NCBI GenBank assembly: GCA_934434555.1
Contig: CAKRZX010000009.1
Coordinates: 1-64,000, forward strand
Length of the DNA stretch: 64,000 nt
Origin: an uncultured Clostridia bacterium
GTDB taxonomy: Bacteria; Bacillota; Clostridia; Christensenellales; QALW01
Direction of reading: 5' to 3'
The notes beneath the pieces were generated by a model. The model did no database searches. It saw nothing but the letters and a program-made list of their open reading frames with translations, and was not told the origin of the DNA. The translations under genes were made by a program, and so were the position numbers. This document shows, piece after piece, positions 53,978-62,478 of the stretch. The number at the start of each line of letters is the position of its first letter. Within the stretch, counting starts at the first letter, position 1.

Positions 53978-56140
53978 CTAATTGTTTACCCGGTGCACCT
54001 CGTATACACCCTGTATGTTTTTGAAATCTCTAAGCAGTTTTTCAAGCTGTTCGGTACTGGATATCCGTAATCCCAGATTTACCGTGGCGGTGCCGTCCTT
54101 TGTGGAAACGTTAAGGGAAGCAATGTCGGACTTATTGTTGTAAATGCAGTTGGAAATTTCAATCATCATACCCGTGCGGTCATACGAACGCATCTGAATA
54201 TTTGCCACATAGTCCGTTGCGGATTCGGTATCCCATGCAACCTCTATTTCCCGTTCCCGTTCAAATCCGCCTAAATTTGAACAGTCCCGCCGGTGGACCG
54301 AAACACCGCGGCCGCGGGTAATATAACCGATAATATCGTCACCCGGAACGGGCGAACAGCACTTTGCAAAGCGTACAAGCATATTGCTTTCGCCCTTAAC
54401 GATAACGCCGTTGTTACTTTTCGGGCGTTTTTTCTCCGTCTGCGGTTTCTCGGTTGCTTTTACGCTTTTTTTATAGTCCTCAACAAGTTTGGGCAGAAGC
54501 TGATGTACCCTCAGCCCGCCGTAGCCTATTGATGCGTACAAATCGTCCATGGACTGTATTTTGTACTTTTTGCAAATCGGGTCAAGCCATTCGGCGCGGG
54601 TAAGGGAAGACAGATTGTAGCCTAAACGTTTAGCCTCGGCAACAAGCATATCCCTTCCCTTTTCTATATTCTCTTCCCTCAGTTCTTTCTTGAACCAAGC
54701 CTTTATTTTGCTTTTTGCCTCGTTTGTGTGAACGATGTTCAGCCAGTCACGGCTGGGCCCGTGTCCCGCATTTTCCGACGCGGTGAGAATCTCAATTATA
54801 TCGCCGTTTTTAAGCTTTGTATCGATATTTACTATGCGTCCGTTGATTTTTGCGCCGATACAGCGGTTGCCTACCGATGAATGAACCGCGTATGCAAAAT
54901 CCAGGGGCGTTGCGCCCATGGGCAGACTTTTTACATCGCCTTTGGGGGTGAACACGAAAACTTCGTCATTGAACAGTTCCGTTTTTACAACATCAATAAA
55001 CTCGGCGCTGTCCTTTGTTTCGTGCTCAAAGTCCATCATTTTTCTCAGCCACGAAAGCTTTTCTTCGCCGCTGGTGATTGCACTGGTTTTGCCCTCTTTG
55101 TATTTCCAGTGTGCCGCAATACCGTATTCAGCCGTATTGTGCATTTCTTCGGTACGAATCTGAATCTCAAAGGGCGTGCCGTTTTTGCCGATAACCGTTG
55201 TGTGCAGTGACTGGTACATATTTGCCTTTGGCATGGCAATATAGTCCTTAAATCTGCCGGGCATAGGCACAAACTCGCTGTGCATTGCGCCAAGCGCTTC
55301 ATAGCAGAATCTGACTGACGGCACGATTATGCGCACGGCGCTCAAATCGTAGATATTGTCAAGGTTATCGCTGTTTTGCTGACGCATTTTTTTGTAAATG
55401 CTGTAATAGTGTTTCGGTCTGCCGTAAACCTTGATTGTGGGAATGGCGCTTTCTTTTAGCTTGGTGTTTATTATGTCGATAATTTCCGAAATCGCTTTTT
55501 CCCGCTCTTCACGGCCCTGATTTATTGTCTGTTCGATATAGTTGTATGCCGACGGGTCAAGATATTTAAGGCATAAATCTTCAAGCCGCCATTTTATCTG
55601 ATAGATACCTAACCTGTTTGCAAGAGGCGCGTAGATATCAAGGGTTTCCTTTGCGATACGGCGCTGTTTGTTCTCGTCACAGGATGAAAGCGTCTCCATA
55701 TTGTGGAGCCTGTCGGCAAGTTTTACCAGAATTACGCGGATGTCGTGCGCCATTGCAAGGAACATCTTCCTTAAATTCTCCGCCTGAGCTTCTTCCTTTG
55801 ACGCAAACTGAATTTTATTGAGTTTTGTTACTCCGCGGACGATTTCACTTATGACGGGACCGAACTCTTTTGTGATGTCCTCCTGCGTCAGGGACGTGTC
55901 CTCCACAACGTCGTGCAGAAGTGCCGCCGAAATCGCCTGATAGTCCATATTCATTTCGGCAAGAATAATCGCCACGCTTTCGGGGTGGGTTATATACTTC
56001 TCCCCCGATTCGCGGAACTGTCCCTCGTGGGCGGTTTCCGCAACGCTCTGCGCTTTTTTGATTGTTTCCTGCTCTTCGGGAGCGTACTGTTTTATAAGGT
56101 CAAACAGTTGCTCCTTTTTCAAATCCTGTTCATTAAGCAC
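53978..56140 (-). CDS. relA: Bifunctional (p)ppGpp synthetase/hydrolase
   Basis: 720 residues. Order: HD hydrolase domain (LLHDVVEDTSL), synthetase domain (about 210-340: GRPKHYYSIYKKM, YIAMPKANMYQSLHTT), TGS domain (about 390-455: FVFTPKGDVKSLPMGATPLDFAY) and C-terminal ACT domain. It makes and destroys the stringent-response alarmone. The start is GTG 56140, within the end of recJ (22-base overlap), with GGGG 8 bases before. Confidence 0.97.
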   Translation of the reverse strand: MLNEQDLKKEQLFDLIKQYAPEEQETIKKAQSVAETAHEGQFRESGEKYITHPESVAIILAEMNMDYQAISAALLHDVVEDTSLTQEDITKEFGPVISEIVRGVTKLNKIQFASKEEAQAENLRKMFLAMAHDIRVILVKLADRLHNMETLSSCDENKQRRIAKETLDIYAPLANRLGIYQIKWRLEDLCLKYLDPSAYNYIEQTINQGREEREKAISEIIDIINTKLKESAIPTIKVYGRPKHYYSIYKKMRQQNSDNLDNIYDLSAVRIIVPSVRFCYEALGAMHSEFVPMPGRFKDYIAMPKANMYQSLHTTVIGKNGTPFEIQIRTEEMHNTAEYGIAAHWKYKEGKTSAITSGEEKLSWLRKMMDFEHETKDSAEFIDVVKTELFNDEVFVFTPKGDVKSLPMGATPLDFAYAVHSSVGNRCIGAKINGRIVNIDTKLKNGDIIEILTASENAGHGPSRDWLNIVHTNEAKSKIKAWFKKELREENIEKGRDMLVAEAKRLGYNLSSLTRAEWLDPICKKYKIQSMDDLYASIGYGGLRVHQLLPKLVEDYKKSVKATEKPQTEKKRPKSNNGVIVKGESNMLVRFAKCCSPVPGDDIIGYITRGRGVSVHRRDCSNLGGFEREREIEVAWDTESATDYVANIQMRSYDRTGMMIEISNCIYNNKSDIASLNVSTKDGTATVNLGLRISSTEQLEKLLRDFKNIQGVYEVHRVNN

Positions 56141-58518
56141 GACAGTAACCCCGTATAAAATTTACTTTCTTTCAAATCACGTTTTTGAGCATCTCTGTTT
56201 ATTGTAACACAACCGTTGAAATTTATAAAGCCCAATTCCGAAAAAGTATCGGCGGCAACGCTTAAAAGCGGCATATTTATTTGCTTGCGTTCCGAAATCT
56301 CACTTAAAATTTCAGCCCTGCTTCCCTTTATTCCCTCACAGGCGCAAATCGACTTATATGCAAGCAGCATATTTTCGCGGTCTATCTGCTTGTACTCCTC
56401 AAAAATCGACGAAAACAGATCTTTATTGCATTTAAGGGCGTAAAGTTCCGCGTGAGGTGCAAGCATTTTTATTTTGCCCGCATAGGAATGATTCAATAAG
56501 TCGTAAAAAACTATCCGCTTAAAAGGCGTAAAGTTTATTTTGTCCTCGTTTGCGCCGAAAACGGCACAGTTATATCCGTTAAAATTATCTTTCGGCACGG
56601 AATAGGAAATATCGAACCGGGGAAATTCCTCGCGCGCAAGGGAAATGAACCCGGCGGCGTATTCGGGGTGGTCACACAGCACAAGCGTGCCGGAAATATC
56701 GTCGCTGTCCCACTGGGAAATCATAAAGGCAAGTTCTTCCGGGTCGTCAACAACATTTATCGGGGGCTTTTCGCATTTCAGCGCAAGGCGCGAATAAAAG
56801 GCGGCGGTAAGCTCTCCCGCTTTTTGACGCGGTTTTATGTCCTCGGCAGGCTTTACATTTGAAATTATAAGGCTTACGGACTCTTTGTTTTGCCACTCGT
56901 TTTTCTGCGGTTTAACGATAACGGTATCGCGCACGGGCGTAAAATAGTCACAGGGCTGTTTTTCAAAAAAGAAAGCCATTGCGCCCGCCTGACCCGTGTC
57001 GTCCTGCAAGGTAAGTTTCAGGTGATTTTTTTCTTTGCCAACGGGCTTTACGGAAGAAAACAGACCGTTGTCTATGCGCAAAGTGACTTCGGGATTGTCC
57101 GCTCCGCAAGGCTGAAACCGTTCAAGCCCGCGGACAAAATCAAGCGTTATTTCGCTTATTTTTGCCTTAACGTCGTATTTTGCCGCAGGATAAAGATTTA
57201 TAAGGTCGTAGTTTTCCCTTAAAAGAGAATCAAGTTTTTTGTTAAGCGCGGCAAGATTATCCGTTTTGACGGTCATACCCGCCGCCGCTTTGTGTCCGCC
57301 GAACTGAATAAGGCAGTCCTTTGCCGCCGTAAGCAGTTCAAAAAGGTCAATGCCCTCAACACTTCTTCCGGAACCCTTTGCCGTATCGCCGTTTATCGAA
57401 AACACAAGACAGGGACGGTTGTATTTTTCCAAAAGCCGGGCGGCACAGATTCCCAAAACGCCATCGTCCCAGTTTTCGCCTGCGGCAACGATTAGTTTAT
57501 AATCTCTTGCGGTTCCGTTTTTTATAATAAAATCTTCTGCCGCAGCCAGTACCGATTTTTCGGTTTCCTGGCGCGTTAAGTTAAGTTCGCATAATTTTTC
57601 CGCCCGTTCGTCAAGGTTTTCGCTGCCCAAAAGCAAGTCCATTGCCAGGGACGCGTCCGCCATTCTTCCCGCGGCGTTTATTCTCGGAGCGATTACGAAT
57701 CCTACGGTCTGAGATGTTACCGTGCCCGCAAAATCAGCGGCATCAAGCAGTGCCTTAAAACAGGGGCGGGGCGAAGAATTAAGCATTTTCAGCCCGTTCT
57801 GCACCAAAAATCTGTTTTCGTCTTTCAGGGGAACAATATCCGCAACCGTTGCAACGGCGGCGTAATCCATAAGGTCAAGGGCGTTTTCGCCCAAGAGCGC
57901 ACAGGCAATCTTGAACGCCACGCCCGCGCCGCAAAGGTCGGGATTTTTGTATCCGTCCCCCGGCTGACCGGGCTTTAATACCGTGCATTCGGGAAATTTT
58001 TCGCCTATGCTGTGGTGGTCGGTAACGATGATTTCTTTTTCCCCGCCGATTATTTCGTGTATAAGGTCAAAAGAGGAAATACCGCAGTCAACGGTGATTA
58101 TCGCGTCATATTCCGCATAGATTTTATCCGCTGCCGCCTTATTCAGACCGTAGCCCTCACGGCGTGAGGGAATATACCACCCCGCGTTTACACCGAAACG
58201 CTTAAACGCGGTAAACAGAATGGCGGTCGCACAGGTGCCGTCAACGTCATAGTCGCCGTAAATGCAGATTTTTTTATTCTGCTCTTTTATGCGGGTAATC
58301 ATATCAATTACCGTCGCCATATTTTTCATTTCAAATGGGTCGTGCAAAAGACTTTCGTCCGGGAAAAGGAATTTTTTGCATTCGTCCGTGTCCTTGAACC
58401 CGCGGCTGACAAGTATACGGGCGGTAAGAGCGTCAATATTAAGTTCTTCCTGAAATTGCTTTACCCTTAATTCGTCAATTTCCGACGCGCGCATCGCGGG
58501 TTTAAGTACAAGGGGCAT
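56119..58518 (-). CDS. recJ: Single-stranded-DNA-specific exonuclease RecJ
   Basis: 799 residues, the long Firmicutes form with an extra C-terminal domain. DHH motifs are IYGDYDVDGTCATAILF and VTDHHSIGEKFPE; the DHHA1 region has GGHKAAAGMTV. It degrades single-stranded DNA 5' to 3' in repair. AGGAG precedes the ATG. It heads the recJ-relA-hydrolase-hemZ run. Confidence 0.97.
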   Translation of the reverse strand: MPLVLKPAMRASEIDELRVKQFQEELNIDALTARILVSRGFKDTDECKKFLFPDESLLHDPFEMKNMATVIDMITRIKEQNKKICIYGDYDVDGTCATAILFTAFKRFGVNAGWYIPSRREGYGLNKAAADKIYAEYDAIITVDCGISSFDLIHEIIGGEKEIIVTDHHSIGEKFPECTVLKPGQPGDGYKNPDLCGAGVAFKIACALLGENALDLMDYAAVATVADIVPLKDENRFLVQNGLKMLNSSPRPCFKALLDAADFAGTVTSQTVGFVIAPRINAAGRMADASLAMDLLLGSENLDERAEKLCELNLTRQETEKSVLAAAEDFIIKNGTARDYKLIVAAGENWDDGVLGICAARLLEKYNRPCLVFSINGDTAKGSGRSVEGIDLFELLTAAKDCLIQFGGHKAAAGMTVKTDNLAALNKKLDSLLRENYDLINLYPAAKYDVKAKISEITLDFVRGLERFQPCGADNPEVTLRIDNGLFSSVKPVGKEKNHLKLTLQDDTGQAGAMAFFFEKQPCDYFTPVRDTVIVKPQKNEWQNKESVSLIISNVKPAEDIKPRQKAGELTAAFYSRLALKCEKPPINVVDDPEELAFMISQWDSDDISGTLVLCDHPEYAAGFISLAREEFPRFDISYSVPKDNFNGYNCAVFGANEDKINFTPFKRIVFYDLLNHSYAGKIKMLAPHAELYALKCNKDLFSSIFEEYKQIDRENMLLAYKSICACEGIKGSRAEILSEISERKQINMPLLSVAADTFSELGFINFNGCVTINRDAQKRDLKESKFYTGLLSCLMNRI

Positions 58519-58539
58519 AAAAATCTCCTACAATAAATA

Positions 58540-58571
58540 CATAAAACTCCCTTCCGTTTTGCAGAAGGGAG
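58540..58571 (-). terminator. Terminator of secD-secF
   Basis: CTCCCTTC (58547) and GAAGGGAG (58564) with a 9-nt loop; minus strand tail TTTTATGTATTTA. It is 19 bases after the secF stop and directly upstream of the recJ start. Confidence 0.75.
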
Positions 58572-58589
58572 CAGAAAAGTCAAATTGCT

Positions 58590-59447
58590 TTATTTTTCCT
58601 TTACGGATGCGCCCGCAAGAGCAGGCATCAGGAACAGCGCCGCAACTGCATTTACCGCTGTAACGATAATAAATGTAATGGCGAACTTTTTAAGAATTAC
58701 GCCGCCGAGGATAAGCACAAGCGCCAAAGCCGCAATCGCCGCCGCACTTAAAACAACGGTGATAACATTCATCTGTTTTACGCTTGCCGCAAATGCCGCC
58801 GCTTTGCCCGAAATGCGTTTTGCATTTTCCTTTTTAATAAGGTCAAACACAATGTTAAACATAAGCATAACGCCCGCCGCGGCAATAAATGCGGGAACGG
58901 AATAAGTACCTACCTGTGTTCCTGTTAACGAGATGATGCCCGCGCTTACGCAAAGTGCGGCGAGAGTGCTTACAATCGCCGTAACGCCGGAAGAAACACC
59001 GAAGCGGATAAACACATAGGCAAGCGCTGCCGCAAGCACGATAAGAAGCGGCCACATATTGAGAATCGAAGCATACGTCATTGTGCCGGAAAGTTCGTAA
59101 AGCACACCCTCATATTTAAGGAAGTACTTATTGCCCAAAAGTTCTTCGGCTTTTGTAAAAACTTCCGTGGGATTTTCAGCCTCAAAGTAGATAACCGCAC
59201 GGGTGCGGGCAATATATTCGGTGCTTGACTGCAACGTAATCTGCTTTTGAACGATAACGTCGCCCGCGCCGGCTTCTTTAAGAATCTTTTCTACGTCGGC
59301 AGAATCGAACTCTTCGTTGAGTTCAACGCGAATAAGGTTTGTCCAGCCGCTTTCAACGTCGCGCTCAAATTTGAAAATGAATGTACAGGCAAGTAATACA
59401 ACCGCCAAAACAACCGAAATAATAACCGTAAGTTTTCCGTTTTTCAT
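58590..59447 (-). CDS. secF: SecF-like protein, lacking the conserved transmembrane Asp
   Basis: About 285 residues. Topology is that of SecF: first helix (about 7-24), an extracellular domain of about 100 residues, then five hydrophobic helices in the last 150 residues. The segment aligning with the SecF fourth-helix motif (ND-S-I-V-V-SDRIREN in E. coli) reads MFNIVFDLIKKEN, so the functional Asp is replaced (Met or Phe, depending on the shift). The conserved Arg in the next helix is also not seen. The ATG at 59447 follows AGAGGTGAG two bases before the secD stop. It is the second gene of secD-secF. Family assignment is confident in outline only. Confidence 0.75.
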   Translation of the reverse strand: MKNGKLTVIISVVLAVVLLACTFIFKFERDVESGWTNLIRVELNEEFDSADVEKILKEAGAGDVIVQKQITLQSSTEYIARTRAVIYFEAENPTEVFTKAEELLGNKYFLKYEGVLYELSGTMTYASILNMWPLLIVLAAALAYVFIRFGVSSGVTAIVSTLAALCVSAGIISLTGTQVGTYSVPAFIAAAGVMLMFNIVFDLIKKENAKRISGKAAAFAASVKQMNVITVVLSAAAIAALALVLILGGVILKKFAITFIIVTAVNAVAALFLMPALAGASVKEK

Positions 59448-59448
59448 A

Positions 59449-60702
59449 TTACTCACCTCTTTTAAGACCGAGGCATTTTTCAAGCCAGAGCCCCGCAAAT
59501 ATCTTTGTTATGTGAACCGGAAGGAATATCGCCGCGGCCGAAGCGATAATTCCGCCGCCCAAAAGCGCAATACCGAAAGATTTTGATACGTCGCCGCAAA
59601 TCCACAGCCCGATACCGGCAACTGCCGCAACGCAGGCGATTTCGATAAGCAGATTCTTTGCACCCAGTCTGCCGCCGTCAAGGGAATCGGTAACGCTCTT
59701 TCCGCGTGCGTACTGTTCGGAAATTTTGTTAAGCACATAAATATGCGCAAGAATTATGAGAAGCATTGCAGTGCCGAGCCCCGCAACACCGGCAAAATCC
59801 GCGGTGAACCAGGAGAATGTGGCGGCAAAGAATTCAAGGGCAAGATATGCGATGAACGTTGAAAGAGCAGCCGCAACACCCAGCATCTTATAGGCAACGA
59901 TATAATATACAGCCGCAAGTACGAATATTACCAAAGCGGCAAGACCGAGAATGCCCACGGCGCTCTCGCCCGCGGTAGGCGAAAGCAGAACGTTCATACT
60001 GCTCTCGGAAGTTATCTTACAGGCAATCGCGCCGGAATCAATGCAGTACGCAAGAGCAACGGCATCGGAACTTGAAGAGAAACTTACGTCAAGCTTGCCG
60101 TTTCTGATAACGTCGTTACCGGATACGGTAGCCTTTACGGCGTCGGTATCCATCAGAACGTTGAAACTGTAAGCGCCGTTGGCGGTAAGGTTTTTAAGCC
60201 TTTCCTTTGCGTCCTTTGTAAGCGTAAGTTCAACGATAATCTTTGAGGTGTCCTGGTCGGCGCCCTTTATCTTTGCGCTTTTAACGTCAACGTTTGAAAA
60301 AACGGTATCGTCACCGTTCTTGATTTCAAGCACACCTCTGTTTTCAAGCACCGATTCAAGCCCTGAAACCGAAGTGGAACCGGGAAGTTCAAAGCGGACA
60401 AGGGAATCGCCCGCGCGGCGAACGACTGCACCGGAATACCCCAGCGCCTTAAACCTTGCCTGATATATTTTTACCGCTTCCTTTACTGCGGCAACGGTAT
60501 CAAAACCGTCCTCGGCGTTGTCGGGCGCGGAAAGCGCGTAAAAGGCAACGTACTTATAACCTAATTCGGAATCCTTGTTTATTACACCGTCCCACCTGTT
60601 GAATTTTGCGGTGAAAACAGTCATTCCGCTGAATGCCATTGCCGTTATAATTCCCACAACAAGCACCAAGCAAATCAGCCTGATAAGATATTTTATCTTC
60701 AT
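59449..60702 (-). CDS. secD: SecD-like protein, lacking the conserved transmembrane Asp
   Basis: 417 residues. First helix (about 5-25), a large extracellular region (about 30-235) with NRGVLEIKNGDD resembling the P1 head, then a cluster of helices (about 245-410). The segment aligning with the SecD DANVLINERIKEEL motif is LAHIYVLNKISEQY; Asp is Leu and Asn is His. The downstream GKSVTDSLDGGRLGA does align with the loop that follows in SecD. Its start ATG follows AAGGAGA. Strong promoter 70-100 bases upstream. Normally SecD-SecF pulls exported proteins across with the proton gradient. Confidence 0.8.
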   Translation of the reverse strand: MKIKYLIRLICLVLVVGIITAMAFSGMTVFTAKFNRWDGVINKDSELGYKYVAFYALSAPDNAEDGFDTVAAVKEAVKIYQARFKALGYSGAVVRRAGDSLVRFELPGSTSVSGLESVLENRGVLEIKNGDDTVFSNVDVKSAKIKGADQDTSKIIVELTLTKDAKERLKNLTANGAYSFNVLMDTDAVKATVSGNDVIRNGKLDVSFSSSSDAVALAYCIDSGAIACKITSESSMNVLLSPTAGESAVGILGLAALVIFVLAAVYYIVAYKMLGVAAALSTFIAYLALEFFAATFSWFTADFAGVAGLGTAMLLIILAHIYVLNKISEQYARGKSVTDSLDGGRLGAKNLLIEIACVAAVAGIGLWICGDVSKSFGIALLGGGIIASAAAIFLPVHITKIFAGLWLEKCLGLKRGE

Positions 60703-60730
60703 CGGGTAATACTCTCCTTACACAGTTCAG

Positions 60731-60739
60731 TTATCCACA
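60731..60739. promoter_or_regulatory. Perfect DnaA box in the secD leader
   Basis: TTATCCACA on the plus strand, between the secD -10 box and its ribosome binding site. A single box only, so chance cannot be excluded. Confidence 0.4.
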
Positions 60740-60773
60740 GTATTTTGTATACATACTGTAAAAATTCTAATAT

Positions 60774-60802
60774 ATTATATATGAACTTATCGGATTAGTC
60801 AA
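60774..60802 (-). promoter_or_regulatory. Promoter of secD-secF
   Basis: Minus strand TTGACT (60802-60797), 17 bases, TATAAT (60779-60774). Near consensus. Confidence 0.85.
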
Positions 60803-60899
60803 GACGAAAGATGTGCTTTGGGGAAAAATTTAACTATTCTTAATCAATTACTGCTTTTTTAGTGCCGTTTAATGTGAAAAACAGCGCTTTCGGGCGGAT

Positions 60900-61271
60900 T
60901 CAGGAAAAAATATTGACCCATATTATTCCGAAAACCGCGCCGAAAACCACCGCGAAAGCCACGTCGGCAAGGGCGGCAAAAGACAGCCCGGCGGTTTTTG
61001 TAAGAAGCGACACGCCGATACACAGGCAGGAGTAGACCGCTCCCGTCGCCGCACCGCACAGCGCACCCTTTTTCTTTGCGGTTTTGCAGAAAACAAACGA
61101 CCCCGCGGCAATGCTTAAAACTTTTACGGCAATCATAATCCCGCAAAGCAGTTTTGACCCGGTCTCCACGTTCTTCATCAGCAGTGCGCACAGCGCAAGC
61201 GCCGCCGCGGTTATTCCCGCCGCAATTCCGATACCCTTGATAAAGCTTAAAACGATACTTTTCTTTTTCAT
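60900..61271 (-). CDS. Small integral membrane protein (TIGR04086-like)
   Basis: 123 residues with four hydrophobic helices (about 8-30, 40-60, 70-92, 98-120). The pattern MKKKSIVLSFIKGIGIAAG and the KKKGALCGAATGAVYSCL loop resemble TIGR04086-type membrane proteins, often found next to yajC/secDF in Clostridia, which fits here. Function unknown. GGGGAG lies 8 bases before the ATG. Confidence 0.75.
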   Translation of the reverse strand: MKKKSIVLSFIKGIGIAAGITAAALALCALLMKNVETGSKLLCGIMIAVKVLSIAAGSFVFCKTAKKKGALCGAATGAVYSCLCIGVSLLTKTAGLSFAALADVAFAVVFGAVFGIIWVNIFS

Positions 61272-61462
61272 ATTCCGTCACTCCCCTACGTGCTTTAAGA
61301 ATATGACGGATTTTGCGGAAATATGCGGGAGGGAAGGCTAACGGCGCGTTTATTTGCGTGCATCGATCCTTTTAGGCGGCTGAATGCGGAAAGAGTCAAA
61401 TGTGCTTACAGGAAACTTGCCGGGCGGCCAAGGGACGTTTACGCCGGGAATATAACAGGGTG

Positions 61463-61687
61463 TTACGCATATCGCGTTATCTTTTTTCTCTGAAATTCTT
61501 TTTTATCACTCCGATTTGCGCCAAGCGGTTCAAGGCGGCGCATTCCCAAAACGGCGTCACCGACTGTGTCGTAGAGAATATCCGTATCCTCCGCATCGGC
61601 AAAATAGTCTACCGCTCTGTCTTCGTCAATGCCGAAAATTTTTGCGGTTTCAACAACGGTCAGATAATACGGTATACTGCTTTTCAA
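61463..61687 (-). CDS. Small hypothetical protein, TTG start
   Basis: 74 residues: hydrophobic-start helix, acidic centre (DEDRAVDYFADAEDTDIL) and a basic tail. The pattern faintly recalls DUF3791-type small proteins, but I would not assign it. A TAA codon directly precedes the TTG, so no longer frame is possible. It overlaps the end of the disrupted DUF2493 gene by 38 bases. It may be a real small downstream partner or a leftover of a longer gene. Confidence 0.35.
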   Translation of the reverse strand: MKSSIPYYLTVVETAKIFGIDEDRAVDYFADAEDTDILYDTVGDAVLGMRRLEPLGANRSDKKEFQRKKITRYA

Positions 61688-62325
61688 TTATCCGTATATT
61701 TGCTTTTTGTGCAAAGGCGATTGTATTTCGCGTCCCTTTGGTATTTGCGCTTACAAAAGCGATTACGACTTTGTTTTCAAATCCGTTTATATAGTCAATC
61801 ATTTGCCTGTTGCGTATTGGTCCCGCACATTTACCGTATTTTGTCCATTCTGCCGGGAAAATTTTCAGTGCTGTACCGTGCTTTTTTGCATATGCATAAG
61901 AGAACCGACGCCTGACGCCGAAAACGGTTCTTTTTGCCGATATTCCGTTTCGTCCTCCTTGAAATACTTCCGGTATTCCCGCGTCGTCCTCAACGAATCT
62001 CGGACAAAAATAATCCGTTTTCGGTGCGCGCAGTTTTAACGGAACAGATTTTTGTCGGGACAAGAAAGACGGTGAAGGTAATATCGGGCATATTTCCAAA
62101 CCGTCTGCCGCAGTATCCGGCGAAAATATGTCCGTTAAAACCGTTAGGCGTTCGGCTCTCTTATGCATAGAGCTCGCCTAATCTGTCCGCTCCCATGCAA
62201 TGTCCGCTGACGATTTCTATATCGTCGCAAAGCATCTCCGTAATAATGTTGTTCACCGTTTCTTCAAGCAATCTGTAATCGGTAAAGTGTCTGCCGCCGC
62301 AAATCAGAATTTTCAATTTGTTCAT
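61650..62325 (-). pseudogene. DUF2493 (SLOG/YspA-like) gene interrupted by a 275-bp insertion
   Basis: The N-terminal part (ATG 62325, 54 residues) has the SLOG nucleotide-binding start ILICGGRHFTDYRLL and GHCMGADRLGELYA, then meets a stop codon at 62161 inside the insertion. The C-terminal part resumes at YAKKHGTALKIFPAEW and contains AGPIRNRQMIDYI and the family's GTRNTI segment, ending at 61650. Removing the element plus one TA restores one frame of about 132 residues, the normal length for this family. Such proteins are small Rossmann-like domains predicted to bind nucleotide or nucleotide-derived signals. The gene is therefore inactive here unless the element is lost. Confidence 0.85.
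61893..62167. mobile_element. MITE-like element, 275 bp, flanked by TA duplication
   Basis: Terminal inverted repeats start with the same 11 bases TGCATAAGAGA at both ends and continue as RCCGA(A)CGCCTRACG, about 26 bp with two mismatches and one gap. The element is flanked by TA on both sides (61891-61892, 62168-62169). Deleting it with one TA reconstitutes the DUF2493 frame. TA duplication is the mark of IS630/Tc1-mariner transposons. The interior has no transposase and no plausible gene, so it must be non-autonomous. Confidence 0.85.
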
Positions 62326-62349
62326 TCTGCCTATTCCCTTTTTTTAGAA

Positions 62350-62385
62350 AAATAACGCTGTAAGATTTCTCTTTACAGCGTTATT
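62350..62385 (-). terminator. Hairpin upstream of the DUF2493 gene
   Basis: AATAACGCTGTAA (62350) and TTACAGCGTTATT (62373), a perfect 13-bp stem with a 10-nt loop. On the minus strand it is followed by TTTCTAAAAAAAG. A second possible stop signal for the surface protein transcript. Confidence 0.5.
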
Positions 62386-62444
62386 ATATTGCATTTAATG
62401 TACCGTTTTGGGGACGGTTGCGGCACAGGCACGTTATTCCGTAC

Positions 62445-62470
62445 AAAAAGCCGCCCTCGAAAAGGGCGGC
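62445..62470 (-). terminator. Terminator of the surface protein gene
   Basis: GCCGCCCT (62450) and AGGGCGGC (62463) with a 5-nt loop; minus strand tail TTTTTG. Nine bases after the stop codon. Confidence 0.85.
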
Positions 62471-62478
62471 GGGAGGCA

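Noticed and set aside
61893..62167. Full IS element with transposase
   Set aside because: 275 bp is too short and no transposase-like frame is present.
61650..62168. 172-residue open frame as an intact gene
   Set aside because: Its N-terminal half is the translated MITE; only the C-terminal 80 residues match the DUF2493 family.
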